DNA of 60,138 nt, from the NCBI GenBank assembly GCA_031263035.1, contig JAISGP010000090.1:1-60138 (forward strand), in the 5' to 3' direction. This document shows, piece after piece, positions 51,036 to 60,138 of the stretch (positions are counted from its first letter, which is position 1; each line of letters opens with the position of its first letter). The stretch is from Lachnospiraceae bacterium (lineage in GTDB: Bacteria; Bacillota; Clostridia; Lachnospirales; Lachnospiraceae). Position numbers and translations under genes: made by a program. The notes below the pieces were generated by a model. The model had not been told where the DNA came from and ran no database searches. It saw nothing but the letters and a program-made list of their open reading frames with translations.

Positions 51036-52259
51036 ATGAAAGCATTTCTTATTTTAGAAGACGGAACCAAATTTCAAGGTGAAAGCATTGGTAGTACTAG
51101 AGATTGTATAAGTGAGATAGTATTTAATACTTCTATGACTGGTTACCTTGAAGTATTAACAGACCCTTCCTATGCAGGACAAGCTGTTGTAATGACTTAT
51201 CCATTAATAGGTAATTATGGGGTAACTCCTGATATGGAAAGTAGTAGAAGTTTTGTAGATGGATATATTGTAAGAGAATTATCAGATATTCCATCAAATT
51301 TTCGTATGACAGGTACTTTAGAAGATTTCTTAAAAGACCAAGATATTCCGGGAATACAGGGGATAGATACAAGAGCTTTAACTAAGATTCTTCGTGAAAA
51401 AGGTACTATGAATGGTATGATTACCACTAAGACCGATTACGATATAGATGATGTTATTAAAAAACTACATGAATATAAGGTAGGAGATGTAGTAAGTAAA
51501 GTTACTACGAAAGAAATTATAGATAAACCAGCTTATTTGGATATTGAGATTAGTAATCTTAAAAATAGATATGAAGAGAAATTAAGACATACAGAAGATT
51601 TTCATTTTAGAGATACATCAGATACTGGAGTATCTACAAAGGATGAAGAAGTTAAAGGTCTTAAAGTTTTAGAAGAAACAGAAAGCTTTAATGTTGCTTT
51701 AATGGACTTTGGAGCTAAGAAGAATATTATTGAAAATCTTAGAAAAAGAAGATGTAATGTAAGAGTATTTCCTTCTAATACTCCTGCAGAAGAGGTTATA
51801 GATTATAAACCGGACGGAATTATGCTTTCAAATGGTCCTGGGGATCCAGCGGATTGCATTGATATAATAAAAGAAATTAAAAAACTTTATAATACTAATA
51901 TTCCTATATTTGCAATATGTCTTGGACATCAGCTTATGGCTCTTGCAAATGGAGCTAAAACATATAAGTTGAAATATGGGCATAGAGGTGGTAACCATCC
52001 TGTAAAAGATTTAAGTAATGGACGTGTATATATATCTTCACAGAATCATGGTTATGCTGTTGATGCTTCTAGTTTAGATAAGGATATTGCAACTGAAGCA
52101 TTTATTAATGTAAATGATAAAACCAATGAAGGTTTTTCTTATAATGGAAAAAATATTTTTACAGTTCAATATCATCCGGAAGCAAGTCCAGGTCCTCAGG
52201 ATTCGGCTTATTTGTTTGATAGATTTATTGAGATGATGAAAGGAGAAAAGAATGCCTAG
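51036..52259 (+). CDS. carA: Carbamoyl phosphate synthetase small subunit
   Basis: Glutamine amidotransferase subunit making ammonia for carbamoyl phosphate, used for pyrimidines and arginine. 407 residues, a little longer than usual because of a charged insert around residues 175-215 (near EEKLRHTEDFHFRDTSDTG). Conserved parts: FNTSMTGYLEVLTDPSYAGQ at the N-terminus, the amidotransferase nucleophile FAICLGHQLMALA, and the His-Glu pair in VQYHPEASPGPQ. AGAAGGGA precedes the ATG. The end overlaps carB by 8 bases, so the two subunits are coupled. Confidence 0.96.
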   Translation: MKAFLILEDGTKFQGESIGSTRDCISEIVFNTSMTGYLEVLTDPSYAGQAVVMTYPLIGNYGVTPDMESSRSFVDGYIVRELSDIPSNFRMTGTLEDFLKDQDIPGIQGIDTRALTKILREKGTMNGMITTKTDYDIDDVIKKLHEYKVGDVVSKVTTKEIIDKPAYLDIEISNLKNRYEEKLRHTEDFHFRDTSDTGVSTKDEEVKGLKVLEETESFNVALMDFGAKKNIIENLRKRRCNVRVFPSNTPAEEVIDYKPDGIMLSNGPGDPADCIDIIKEIKKLYNTNIPIFAICLGHQLMALANGAKTYKLKYGHRGGNHPVKDLSNGRVYISSQNHGYAVDASSLDKDIATEAFINVNDKTNEGFSYNGKNIFTVQYHPEASPGPQDSAYLFDRFIEMMKGEKNA

Positions 52260-55200
52260 AGATACTAGTATAAAAAAAGTATTGGTTATAGGTTCTGGTC
52301 CTATCATTATCGGTCAAGCTGCCGAATTTGATTATGCAGGAACCCAAGCCTGTCGTTCATTAAAAGAAGAAGGGGTAGAAGTAGTTCTTCTAAATTCTAA
52401 CCCGGCTACAATTATGACAGATAAGGATATAGCTGATAAGGTTTATATTGAGCCATTAACTGTTGAAGTTGTTGAACAATTAATTTTAAAAGAAAAGCCA
52501 GATTCTGTTTTACCTACCCTTGGTGGTCAAGCAGGACTTAATCTTGCCATGGAACTTGAAGATGATGGGTTCTTAAGAGAACATGACGTAAGACTTATAG
52601 GTACAACATCTTTAACTATAAAAAAAGCAGAAGATAGACTTGAATTTAAAACAACTATGGAGAAAATTCATGAGCCGGTTGCTCCGTCTAAGGTAGTAAC
52701 TGATGTTGAAGCAGGAATTGCATTTGCAGAAGAGATTGGTTATCCGGTTGTTCTTAGACCTGCATATACTCTTGGAGGTTCCGGTGGTGGTATTGCTGCT
52801 GATAGAGGAGCTTTAATTGAAATTCTTTCTAATGGTTTAAGACTATCTCGTGTAGGTGAAGTTTTAGTTGAAAGATGTATATCCGGTTGGAAAGAGATAG
52901 AATATGAAGTTATGCGTGATTCTCTTGGAAATTGCATAACAGTCTGTAATATGGAGAATATTGATCCGGTTGGTGTTCATACGGGAGATAGTATAGTAGT
53001 TGCTCCTTCTCAGACCTTAGGAGATAAAGAATATCAGATGTTACGTACATCTGCTTTAAATATTATTTCAGAACTTGGAATAACAGGAGGATGTAATGTT
53101 CAATATGCGTTAAACCCAGATTCTTTTGAATACTGTGTTATTGAGGTTAATCCAAGAGTTAGTAGAAGTTCTGCATTAGCATCTAAGGCTACAGGTTACC
53201 CAATTGCTAAAGTTGCTGCTAAGATAGCTTTAGGGTATACTCTTGATGAAATCAAAAATGCTGTAACAGAAAAAACTATGGCAAGTTTTGAACCTATGCT
53301 TGATTATTGTGTTGTTAAGATGCCTAGACTTCCATTTGATAAATTTATTACAGCCAAGAGAGATTTAACTACTCAAATGAAGGCAACCGGAGAGGTTATG
53401 AGTATATGCCATAATTTCGAAGGTGCTTTGATGAAAGCTATACGTTCTTTAGAGCAACATGTAGATAGTCTTATGTCTTATGATTTTTCTTCTTTATCAG
53501 ATGGTGCTTTAAGAGAAGAATTAAAGAATGTAGACGATATTAGAATTTGGCGAATAGCTGAATGTCTTCGTCGTGGATTTACTTTCGAAGAAATTCATGA
53601 TGTAACTAAAATTGATATTTGGTTTATAGATAAGCTTTGTAATATAGTTAAGATGGAAGAAAGACTAAAAACTGAAGAACTTTCTAAAGAATTATTACAA
53701 GAAGCTAAAAGAATTGAATTTCCAGATAATGTAATTGGAGAATTAACAGGTAAAACTACCATTGAGATACACGATATACGTCATGAGTACGGAATTACAG
53801 CTATTTTTAAGATGGTTGATACTTGTGCGGCAGAGTTTGAAGCATTTACACCATATTACTATTCTGTATATGGTGGTGAAAATGAAGCAATAGGAACATC
53901 TGATGGAAGAAAGAAAGTTTTAGTACTTGGTTCAGGACCTATTCGTATCGGACAAGGAATTGAATTTGACTTTTGTTCTGTTCATTGCAATTGGGCATTT
54001 AAAGCTGCCGGATATGAAACAATTATAATTAACAACAATCCTGAAACAGTTAGTACAGATTTTGATATTGCAGATAAGCTTTATTTTGAACCATTAACAC
54101 CTGAAGATGTAAAGAGTATTGTAGATATAGAGAAACCAGATGGAGCGGTAGTTCAATTTGGTGGCCAAACAGCTATTAAATTAACAGAAGCTCTTAAAGA
54201 TATGGGAGTTCCAATTTTAGGGACTAAGCAGGAAGATGTTGATGCAGCAGAAGATAGAGAGCTATTTGATGAGATATTGGAGAAGTGTCAAATTCCAAGA
54301 CCTACAGGTGGAACAGTATATACTGCCGAAGAAGCTAAAACTGTTGCAAATAAACTAGGATATCCTGTACTTGTTCGTCCTTCTTATGTACTTGGCGGTC
54401 AGGGTATGCAAATTGCAATTAATGACCATGATATAGATGAATTTATCGGAATAATTAATCGTATAGCTCAAGATCATCCAATACTAGTAGATAAATACTT
54501 AGTAGGAAGAGAAATAGAAGTTGATGCTGTTTGTGATGGAACAGACATAGTTATTCCTGGAATTATGGAACATATTGAAAGAGCAGGAATTCATTCAGGA
54601 GATAGTATAAGCGTATATCCATCATATAATTTAACTAAAGAAGTTAAAGAAACTATAACGGAATATACAAGACGACTTGCAAGTGCACTTCATGTAATTG
54701 GTCTTATAAATATTCAATTTATTGTTACATCTTCTGATGAGGTTTATGTAATAGAAGTAAATCCACGTTCTTCTAGAACGGTACCATATATTAGCAAAGT
54801 TACCGGAATACCTATTGTTCCATTAGCAACTGACGTAATAATGGGTAAAAAGTTAAAAGATTTAGGTTATACTCCCGGACTTCAAAAAGAAGCAGATTAT
54901 TTTGCTATTAAAATGCCTGTTTTCTCTTTTGAAAAAATTAGAGGTGCAGATATAACTCTTGGACCGGAGATGAAATCAACAGGTGAGTGCTTAGGTATAG
55001 CTAAAACCTTTGACGAAGCATTGTATAAAGCATTTCTTGGTGCAGGAATTAGACTACCTAAATTTAATAATATGATAATTACTGTTGCTGACGCTGATAA
55101 AGAAGAAATGATTCCAATAGCTAAAAGATTTGCAGATATAGGATATAAAATATTTGCAACAAGGGGAACATATAATGTTCTTCATGAAAATGGAATTAAA

Positions 55201-55455
55201 GCTAATCAAGTTCATAAAATTGAAGAGGAAAGCCCTAATTTAATGGATTTAATTCTTGGACATAAGATAGATTTAGTTATTGATATTCCGGAAAAAGGTG
55301 CTGAAAAGGTTAAAGATGGCTTTATGATAAGACGAAATGCTATTGAAACCGGAGTAAATGTTATAACAGCTATCGATACAGCCAAAGCCTTAATTACAAG
55401 TCTTGAAAATACAGATATTAAAAAGCTTTCTTTAGTTGATATTGCGGAGATTTAA
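52252..55455 (+). CDS. carB: Carbamoyl phosphate synthetase large subunit
   Basis: Makes carbamoyl phosphate from bicarbonate, ammonia and two ATP. 1,067 residues, standard length, built of two homologous ATP-grasp halves: the first starts KKVLVIGSGPIIIGQAAEFD and contains VVLRPAYTLGGSGGGIA, the second starts KVLVLGSGPIRIGQGIEFDF and contains VLVRPSYVLGGQGMQIA. Each half has its EVNPR metal-binding loop. The C-terminal MGS-like allosteric domain is present (ATRGTYNVLHENGIKANQVH). It overlaps carA by 8 bases. Downstream there is an AT-rich gap of 152 bases without a clear terminator. Confidence 0.97.
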   Translation: MPRDTSIKKVLVIGSGPIIIGQAAEFDYAGTQACRSLKEEGVEVVLLNSNPATIMTDKDIADKVYIEPLTVEVVEQLILKEKPDSVLPTLGGQAGLNLAMELEDDGFLREHDVRLIGTTSLTIKKAEDRLEFKTTMEKIHEPVAPSKVVTDVEAGIAFAEEIGYPVVLRPAYTLGGSGGGIAADRGALIEILSNGLRLSRVGEVLVERCISGWKEIEYEVMRDSLGNCITVCNMENIDPVGVHTGDSIVVAPSQTLGDKEYQMLRTSALNIISELGITGGCNVQYALNPDSFEYCVIEVNPRVSRSSALASKATGYPIAKVAAKIALGYTLDEIKNAVTEKTMASFEPMLDYCVVKMPRLPFDKFITAKRDLTTQMKATGEVMSICHNFEGALMKAIRSLEQHVDSLMSYDFSSLSDGALREELKNVDDIRIWRIAECLRRGFTFEEIHDVTKIDIWFIDKLCNIVKMEERLKTEELSKELLQEAKRIEFPDNVIGELTGKTTIEIHDIRHEYGITAIFKMVDTCAAEFEAFTPYYYSVYGGENEAIGTSDGRKKVLVLGSGPIRIGQGIEFDFCSVHCNWAFKAAGYETIIINNNPETVSTDFDIADKLYFEPLTPEDVKSIVDIEKPDGAVVQFGGQTAIKLTEALKDMGVPILGTKQEDVDAAEDRELFDEILEKCQIPRPTGGTVYTAEEAKTVANKLGYPVLVRPSYVLGGQGMQIAINDHDIDEFIGIINRIAQDHPILVDKYLVGREIEVDAVCDGTDIVIPGIMEHIERAGIHSGDSISVYPSYNLTKEVKETITEYTRRLASALHVIGLINIQFIVTSSDEVYVIEVNPRSSRTVPYISKVTGIPIVPLATDVIMGKKLKDLGYTPGLQKEADYFAIKMPVFSFEKIRGADITLGPEMKSTGECLGIAKTFDEALYKAFLGAGIRLPKFNNMIITVADADKEEMIPIAKRFADIGYKIFATRGTYNVLHENGIKANQVHKIEEESPNLMDLILGHKIDLVIDIPEKGAEKVKDGFMIRRNAIETGVNVITAIDTAKALITSLENTDIKKLSLVDIAEI

Positions 55456-55540
55456 AATATAAAAACTTGAATAAGATAAAATTTGATTTTGTAAAGCTAT
55501 AAAATATTTTTCGTCAGAATTATATTTACATTATTATATT

Positions 55541-55563
55541 TATCTCTTATTAAATAAGTGATA
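55541..55563. promoter_or_regulatory. Imperfect inverted repeat before the cupin gene
   Basis: TATCTCTTAT and ATAAGTGATA, one mismatch, separated by TAA, 45 bases before the cupin start codon. Possible operator for the cupin-DUF5717-DUF5716 unit. Confidence 0.4.
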
Positions 55564-55607
55564 GAATAAAAATATGCTAGTGAAGTGATTTTAAGGAGGG
55601 CGAAACC

Positions 55608-55958
55608 ATGACACATAATGGAGAAAGAAAGATTGACAAGGCAGAAAATGCATCTGGTGGATTGGGATATATTACGAAGGAATATCTTTTATCTAATGAG
55701 GAATTAGGTAAAAACAGCAGAATGTATGCTATTGTTACAGTACCAGACGGTAGTTCTATAGGTGTTCATGAACACATAGGAGAAGAAGAAAGCTACTATA
55801 TAATCTCCGGCACAGGAACATATATAGATGATGGTAAAGAGATGGATGTAAATCCTGGAGATATATTTCTATGTAAGGATGGTCACTCTCATTCCATTAT
55901 TGCAAATAAAAACCAAGATATTGTATTTATAGGATTAATATTAAAGTATGAAGAATAA
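55608..55958 (+). CDS. Cupin-domain protein
   Basis: 116 residues forming one small beta-barrel. Motif 1 is HEHIGEEESYYIISGTG, giving two histidines and a glutamate for a metal, and motif 2 is PGDIFLCKDGHSHSI with its histidine. Single-cupin proteins include metal-dependent isomerases, dioxygenases and simple sensors of small ligands. The AAGGAGGG site before the ATG is strong. Its stop codon overlaps the next gene by 11 bases, so it is translated together with the DUF5717 protein, which suggests a shared role rather than a free metabolic enzyme. Confidence 0.85.
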   Translation: MTHNGERKIDKAENASGGLGYITKEYLLSNEELGKNSRMYAIVTVPDGSSIGVHEHIGEEESYYIISGTGTYIDDGKEMDVNPGDIFLCKDGHSHSIIANKNQDIVFIGLILKYEE

Positions 55959-58900
55959 AGTTCTTAAGTTTTCAAAAGGGGATTTCAAAAAACAAAACCC
56001 CAGTATAAAGTTTAGCGAAAATAATATTTTATTAATTGTTGGAGAAGGAGAAATAGGTCATGGTTTCTTTGAAATTATTTCCACCAGCAATTTTAAAGTA
56101 CGTGGATTAGTCTATTCTTCTTCATATAGAATTAAGCTTAAAAATTCTGGATTTGAAGGATATAAGTGTAAGATAGAATATACTTATAATGGTTCTGGTT
56201 TGCTTCCAGGTCATGTTGAGAATAGTGCTTTGACAGTTGTATGTAATGGAGGAGAGTATAATATCCCTTTCACTACTATTATTGAGCGCCCATATATTAT
56301 GACTAGTTATGGCAAGGTTCAAAATGTCGAAGACTTTAAAAAGCTTGCCATAAAAGATTATATGGAAGCTGCTAAACTATTTAAAAGTGATGGTTTTTAT
56401 GAAATCCTAAAATATGAAAACGAAAGAAACTTTAATCTATATCAAAATATGAGAACATGGTCTCTTTCGGAGCAGATGTTAGAAGAATTCCTTGTGGCAA
56501 TTAAGCTAAAAGAAGTTATCTTTCTTTCATTTTCCGGTGAAGGGATGATGTTTGAAGATATAAAGGAATCTACAAAGGGTGTCCTTACTTTAATGAAAAA
56601 TACATGGGGGTATATGTCTATTCATGTAGAAGCAGAAGGAGATTTTATTAAAGTAATTCACCCGGATATAACTACAGAAGATTTTGTGGGAAGTTCATAT
56701 GAATTTGAATATTTAATTTTGCCTAAAAATCTTCATGGTGGAAGAAATTTTGGTAAATTAAAATTCATAACCCCATATGAGGTTATGACATACGATATAG
56801 AAGTTAGACAGAATCTACAACTTAATCCTAATCATCATATGGCTGAGTTTTATTTAGCCGGAATAATTAAAGAGTACGTTAGTTATAAAGCCGGTAAAAT
56901 GACTAAATCGGAGTGGGTAGAATCGGCTTTAGACAAAATAAGAACCCTTAGGAAGTTGGATCCATCTAATGAAATATATCAGTTACTTCATACCCATATT
57001 TATTTTATAGATGGAAGAGTTGAAGATGCGAAATGGATTCTTGAAAACTATAATTACAACAAATTTGCGATTGCTAAAGATCCTACAATTAATTGCTATT
57101 ATCAGTATTTAACAGCATTAGTTAGGGATAATAGAGAGTATGAAGAAAGAGTTCTAGCGGATATTAAAAAGACTTATGTATTTAATCCGAGTTCTTGGTT
57201 GTTGCTTTATATGATTGTTCATTTAGATTATAAGTATAAGACAAATCCATATAAAAAATTAGAAGCTATAGAGAAACAGTTTGGATATGAAAACCATGAG
57301 ATATTATATTATCTTGAGGCATATTCTTGTTATGAAGAAAAACCTACTTTATTGAAGAAATTAGGAAATTTTGAAATACAAGTTTTTAATTTCGCAACTA
57401 AGTATGGCTTTATGACGAAAGAACTTGCACTATTTATAGCGAATTTTATTAGTCAAACAAAAGAATTTTCATTGATTTTATTCAATATTTTAACTCGAAT
57501 ATATACAATGTATAAAGAACCTATGATACTTAGTACTATTTGTACTTTACTTATTAAAGGAAGAAAAACAGATAAAACAGCCTTTAATTGGTATCATAAA
57601 GCAGTAGTTTTAGATATTAAGATTGCTAAGCTTTTTGAATACTATATGATGAGTCTTGAAGAGGATTATTTAAGAGAAGCGTTGCCACGTCCTATTTTCT
57701 TGTACTTTATGCATGGACATATTTTAGATTATAAAAAAGCAGCAATCCTTTATTCTAATTTGCTAACCTATGCCGGAGATGATGAAGAACTATTTTTAGG
57801 CTATAGAGAAAAAATGGTTACTTTTACTTGGCAACAAGTTGAAGCAAGACATATAAATGAGTCTCTAAGAGTTCTTTATAAAAAATTCTGTGTGGAAGAT
57901 GACATGGATGAGGAACGTGCAAAGGCTTTATTCGATGTATGTTTTGCATATCAGGTAAAAACTAAGGTTCCCAATATTCATTCTGTAATTATCGTGGAAC
58001 CAAATGGAGAGATAAAACAACGTGTACCATATTTTAAAGATTCTGGTGCTATAGTTTATCTTTACGATAAGGAATCAAGGATAGTATGGTTATCTAAGTC
58101 TGGAAATTATTTTGCAGATAGTATTGTTTTTGAAAGTAAAAGGTTGTGTTATGAACCTAGATTAATAGATTTATGTAAGAAATTTGGTGTTGGAGAACAA
58201 ATTTTAAGACCAGCTAAAGAAAAAGTTGAAGTTACTTTTGACAATATTAAGACATATGGGAAAGCTTGTTTTGAAGATAAAGATGTATTTACACTTGTAA
58301 GTAAGCATATATCTGATACAGATTATGAAAAAGATGATTTTGTAACTGCTGTTGCTTTCTATTTGTTTAAAAAATTTACCTTTGATAAAGTTACTTTAAA
58401 TTATCTTGCTAATCACTACGTTGGACCAACAGATAATATGAAAATGCTTTGGAGAGCATTAAAAACATATGAAGTGCCAGCTTATAAAATTGGTGAGAGA
58501 ATTATTACACAGATGGTTTTCTCAGAGAATTTATATGGAGAAGAACCAATATTTATTGACGCCTATAATAATGATTCCCTTTATTTTAGATTAAAGCAAG
58601 CATATTTAAGCTTTATTTCTATGGAATATGTAGTTAAGTGTAGGAAGATTGATACAACTATATTTGAAATAATAGCTCGTGAATTAGATATGAAAGAAGA
58701 GTTACCAGATATTTGCAAGGCTGCAGTACTTATATATTATTCTAGCGCTAAGATTCCAGAAGAATATTTGGAGACTATTCATCATACTTTTAAGGAGTTA
58801 TGTGCAAAGCAGATAATTTTTTCAGAGTATAGCAATTATCCTAATGATTGGCTTGTTGAAACACAATTATATAATAAGGTGATTTTAGAGATAAGAACTG

Positions 58901-59238
58901 AAAAAAATAGTAAGATTAGGCTAAGCTATAAAATGAAGAGAGGGGAAAAGGAAGAAATTGGTTTCCACAGCGAGATAATTAAACCAATTTTTGATAAGAT
59001 TTTCGTAAAGACCTTTACTTTATTTACCGGAGAAGTACTTAGTTATTATACAGAAGAGTTAAGCGGAAAGAAGATAATAAAAAGCGAAGAAAAAGAAATT
59101 ACCAATACTAAAGTTATTAAATTTGGTAAATTTGGTAAATTAAATGCTATTTCTTTATCAGATCAAGACAAGAAGAGAAGGCTTATGCTTAATTATGTTG
59201 AAGAAGATATTTTAGCAGATAAATTCTTTTTAAAATAA
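55948..59238 (+). CDS. DUF5717 family protein, 1,096 residues
   Basis: A large cytoplasmic protein without signal peptide or membrane segments. The first 270 residues look like beta-sandwich domains (NILLIVGEGEIGHGFFEIIS and SALTVVCNGGEYNIPFTTII, then YEFEYLILPKNLHGG). The middle 350 residues are helical, TPR-like (NPNHHMAEFYLAGIIKEYVS, TLRKLDPSNEIYQLLHTHIY). The end is again rich in beta-strands with YKMKRGEKEEIGFHSEI. I recognise it as the DUF5717 family of Lachnospiraceae; its function is unknown. It overlaps the cupin gene and is followed 44 bases later by DUF5716. The three genes form a unit. Confidence 0.75.
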   Translation: MKNKVLKFSKGDFKKQNPSIKFSENNILLIVGEGEIGHGFFEIISTSNFKVRGLVYSSSYRIKLKNSGFEGYKCKIEYTYNGSGLLPGHVENSALTVVCNGGEYNIPFTTIIERPYIMTSYGKVQNVEDFKKLAIKDYMEAAKLFKSDGFYEILKYENERNFNLYQNMRTWSLSEQMLEEFLVAIKLKEVIFLSFSGEGMMFEDIKESTKGVLTLMKNTWGYMSIHVEAEGDFIKVIHPDITTEDFVGSSYEFEYLILPKNLHGGRNFGKLKFITPYEVMTYDIEVRQNLQLNPNHHMAEFYLAGIIKEYVSYKAGKMTKSEWVESALDKIRTLRKLDPSNEIYQLLHTHIYFIDGRVEDAKWILENYNYNKFAIAKDPTINCYYQYLTALVRDNREYEERVLADIKKTYVFNPSSWLLLYMIVHLDYKYKTNPYKKLEAIEKQFGYENHEILYYLEAYSCYEEKPTLLKKLGNFEIQVFNFATKYGFMTKELALFIANFISQTKEFSLILFNILTRIYTMYKEPMILSTICTLLIKGRKTDKTAFNWYHKAVVLDIKIAKLFEYYMMSLEEDYLREALPRPIFLYFMHGHILDYKKAAILYSNLLTYAGDDEELFLGYREKMVTFTWQQVEARHINESLRVLYKKFCVEDDMDEERAKALFDVCFAYQVKTKVPNIHSVIIVEPNGEIKQRVPYFKDSGAIVYLYDKESRIVWLSKSGNYFADSIVFESKRLCYEPRLIDLCKKFGVGEQILRPAKEKVEVTFDNIKTYGKACFEDKDVFTLVSKHISDTDYEKDDFVTAVAFYLFKKFTFDKVTLNYLANHYVGPTDNMKMLWRALKTYEVPAYKIGERIITQMVFSENLYGEEPIFIDAYNNDSLYFRLKQAYLSFISMEYVVKCRKIDTTIFEIIARELDMKEELPDICKAAVLIYYSSAKIPEEYLETIHHTFKELCAKQIIFSEYSNYPNDWLVETQLYNKVILEIRTEKNSKIRLSYKMKRGEKEEIGFHSEIIKPIFDKIFVKTFTLFTGEVLSYYTEELSGKKIIKSEEKEITNTKVIKFGKFGKLNAISLSDQDKKRRLMLNYVEEDILADKFFLK

Positions 59239-59282
59239 GATATTTTAGAAATCACGTTTCGTAATACATAGGAGATAATTTT

Positions 59283-60138
59283 TTGCAAGCAAATATTTTA
59301 GGGATAGAATTAAATAATGATTTTTCTCAGATTAGTTATTATGATGAGCAAATAGATGAGGTGGTTACCTATAAGACTGTTACTGGTGAAGAACAGATTC
59401 CTATGGCAATTTCTTATTTTGATGACCAATGGGAAATAGGAAATAAGGCTATGGAGATTTATAAAGACTATCCAGACAAAGTTAGTAAAGATATATTTAA
59501 CTTTGCTATTTCTAGATCTATGGTATACCAAGGTGGCATAAAATATCCGGCTGTAGTACTTTTGACTCATTATATTGAAAAATTGCTAGCTAAGTTTTCT
59601 TCTACTGAGTATTTAACTTTCGTTGTTTCTGATGCTAATATTGATACTACAGGTATGCTGATTTCTATTGGAACTAGACTTGGAATTAATAAAAATAAGA
59701 TTTTTGTTATAGATAATAAAGAAGCTTTTTGTAGATATATGCTTTATCAACCGAAGGAACTATGGCAGTATGAGTCTGCTTTATTTACCTGTGATGAAAA
59801 AGAGATGAAGGCATATATGCTAAAAAGCATTAAACCGGATTTAGATAAACAAAGAGAATTTATTATTGTTGATAAGGTTGGTAGTGCAAGACTTGATGAA
59901 TTAAATGCAATAAAACCATTTGTTGCCAATTTAAATAAAACAGCAGATGAAAGTTTTACAGATTTTGTTAAAAGTATATTTGATAAAAAGGTAATATCTT
60001 CAGTATTTCTAACCGGTGTAGGATTTGAAGATCAATGGTATCCGGAAACCTTAAAATATATTAATAATGGACTAAGAAGCTTTATTGGAAATAATCTTTT
60101 TTCCAAAGGCGGAGTATATCTTTCTTATAGTAAAAAAT
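59283..60138 (+). CDS. DUF5716 family protein with actin/Hsp70-like ATPase look, truncated by window edge
   Basis: Starts at TTG (59283) with GGAGAT upstream and stays open to the window end, 285 codons so far. The N-terminus QANILGIELNNDFSQISYYD resembles the phosphate-1 loop of Hsp70/actin-fold ATPases with the GTT of the loop replaced. TFVVSDANIDTTGMLISIGT and IFVIDNKEAFCRYML fit the next subdomain, and SVFLTGVGFEDQWYPETLKY resembles the adenosine motif. I assign it to DUF5716 from its position after DUF5717 and this pattern. The ATPase fold is inferred and may be degenerate. It is probably the partner of the DUF5717 protein. Confidence 0.7.
   Translation, partial: MQANILGIELNNDFSQISYYDEQIDEVVTYKTVTGEEQIPMAISYFDDQWEIGNKAMEIYKDYPDKVSKDIFNFAISRSMVYQGGIKYPAVVLLTHYIEKLLAKFSSTEYLTFVVSDANIDTTGMLISIGTRLGINKNKIFVIDNKEAFCRYMLYQPKELWQYESALFTCDEKEMKAYMLKSIKPDLDKQREFIIVDKVGSARLDELNAIKPFVANLNKTADESFTDFVKSIFDKKVISSVFLTGVGFEDQWYPETLKYINNGLRSFIGNNLFSKGGVYLSYSKK

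Noticed and set aside
51133-51427. Reverse-strand reading frames within carA and many similar ones elsewhere
   Set aside because: They lie fully inside strong conserved genes, lack ribosome-binding sites and resemble no known protein.
1-60138. CRISPR array, tRNA, rRNA, insertion sequence or phage integrase
   Set aside because: No regularly spaced repeats, no cloverleaf with CCA-type ends, and no transposase or integrase reading frame were found.

Overview
The window is a stretch of chromosome from a very AT-rich, low-GC Gram-positive anaerobe. Gene content points to a clostridial Lachnospiraceae-like organism: a phosphate butyryltransferase/butyrate kinase pair, a 2-enoate-reductase-type flavoenzyme, an OFA-type transporter, clostridial-style housekeeping genes, and the DUF5717/DUF5716 pair that I associate with this family. 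Species assignment is not possible from the sequence alone.

Layout: (1) 1-10.2 kb, housekeeping: 3' part of a glycosyltransferase, dihydrofolate reductase, thymidylate synthase, a methyltransferase, Hsp33, glutamine-dependent NAD synthetase, release factor 3 and tryptophanyl-tRNA synthetase. (2) 10.27-17.3 kb, a tandem duplication of a 3.5-kb unit, each carrying a conserved leader and a giant cell-surface protein (C-type-lectin-like head, InlB-type repeats, calcium-binding motif, KTGD-type sorting tail). (3) 17.4-28.6 kb, a defence island: an ABC/AAA-type ATPase next to a SIR2-domain protein, a remnant of a type III restriction enzyme, four small accessory genes, an AbiEi/AbiEii toxin-antitoxin pair and an McrB/McrC restriction system. 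(4) 28.7-35.2 kb, core genes: rqcH (minus), rpsO, pnp, then acpS and a TetR regulator (minus). (5) 35.6-49.1 kb, a catabolic cluster: OFA-family transporter, CocE/NonD hydrolase, an acyl-carrier-protein-like small protein, phosphate butyryltransferase, butyrate kinase, iron alcohol dehydrogenase, a second MFS transporter, D-2-hydroxyacid dehydrogenase, an old-yellow-enzyme-type reductase, class II aldolase and FGGY kinase. (6) 49.2-60.1 kb, an ABC-F ATPase (minus), carAB, then a cupin followed by DUF5717 and a DUF5716 protein with an actin/Hsp70-like look that runs off the right edge.

The most promising candidates for undescribed biology are the ATPase-SIR2 pair with its own strong palindrome-marked promoter, the TetR-flanked catabolic cluster whose substrate is not obvious and which contains an ACP-like protein with a non-canonical serine motif, and the cupin-DUF5717-DUF5716 unit. 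At the non-coding level, a 15-base motif centred on the palindrome ATTTGCAAAT recurs in front of thyA, pnp and the alcohol dehydrogenase gene, and a small family of repeats containing TCAATAATTGCGTAT fills the interval after pnp. No tRNA, rRNA, CRISPR array, insertion sequence or known riboswitch was recognised.
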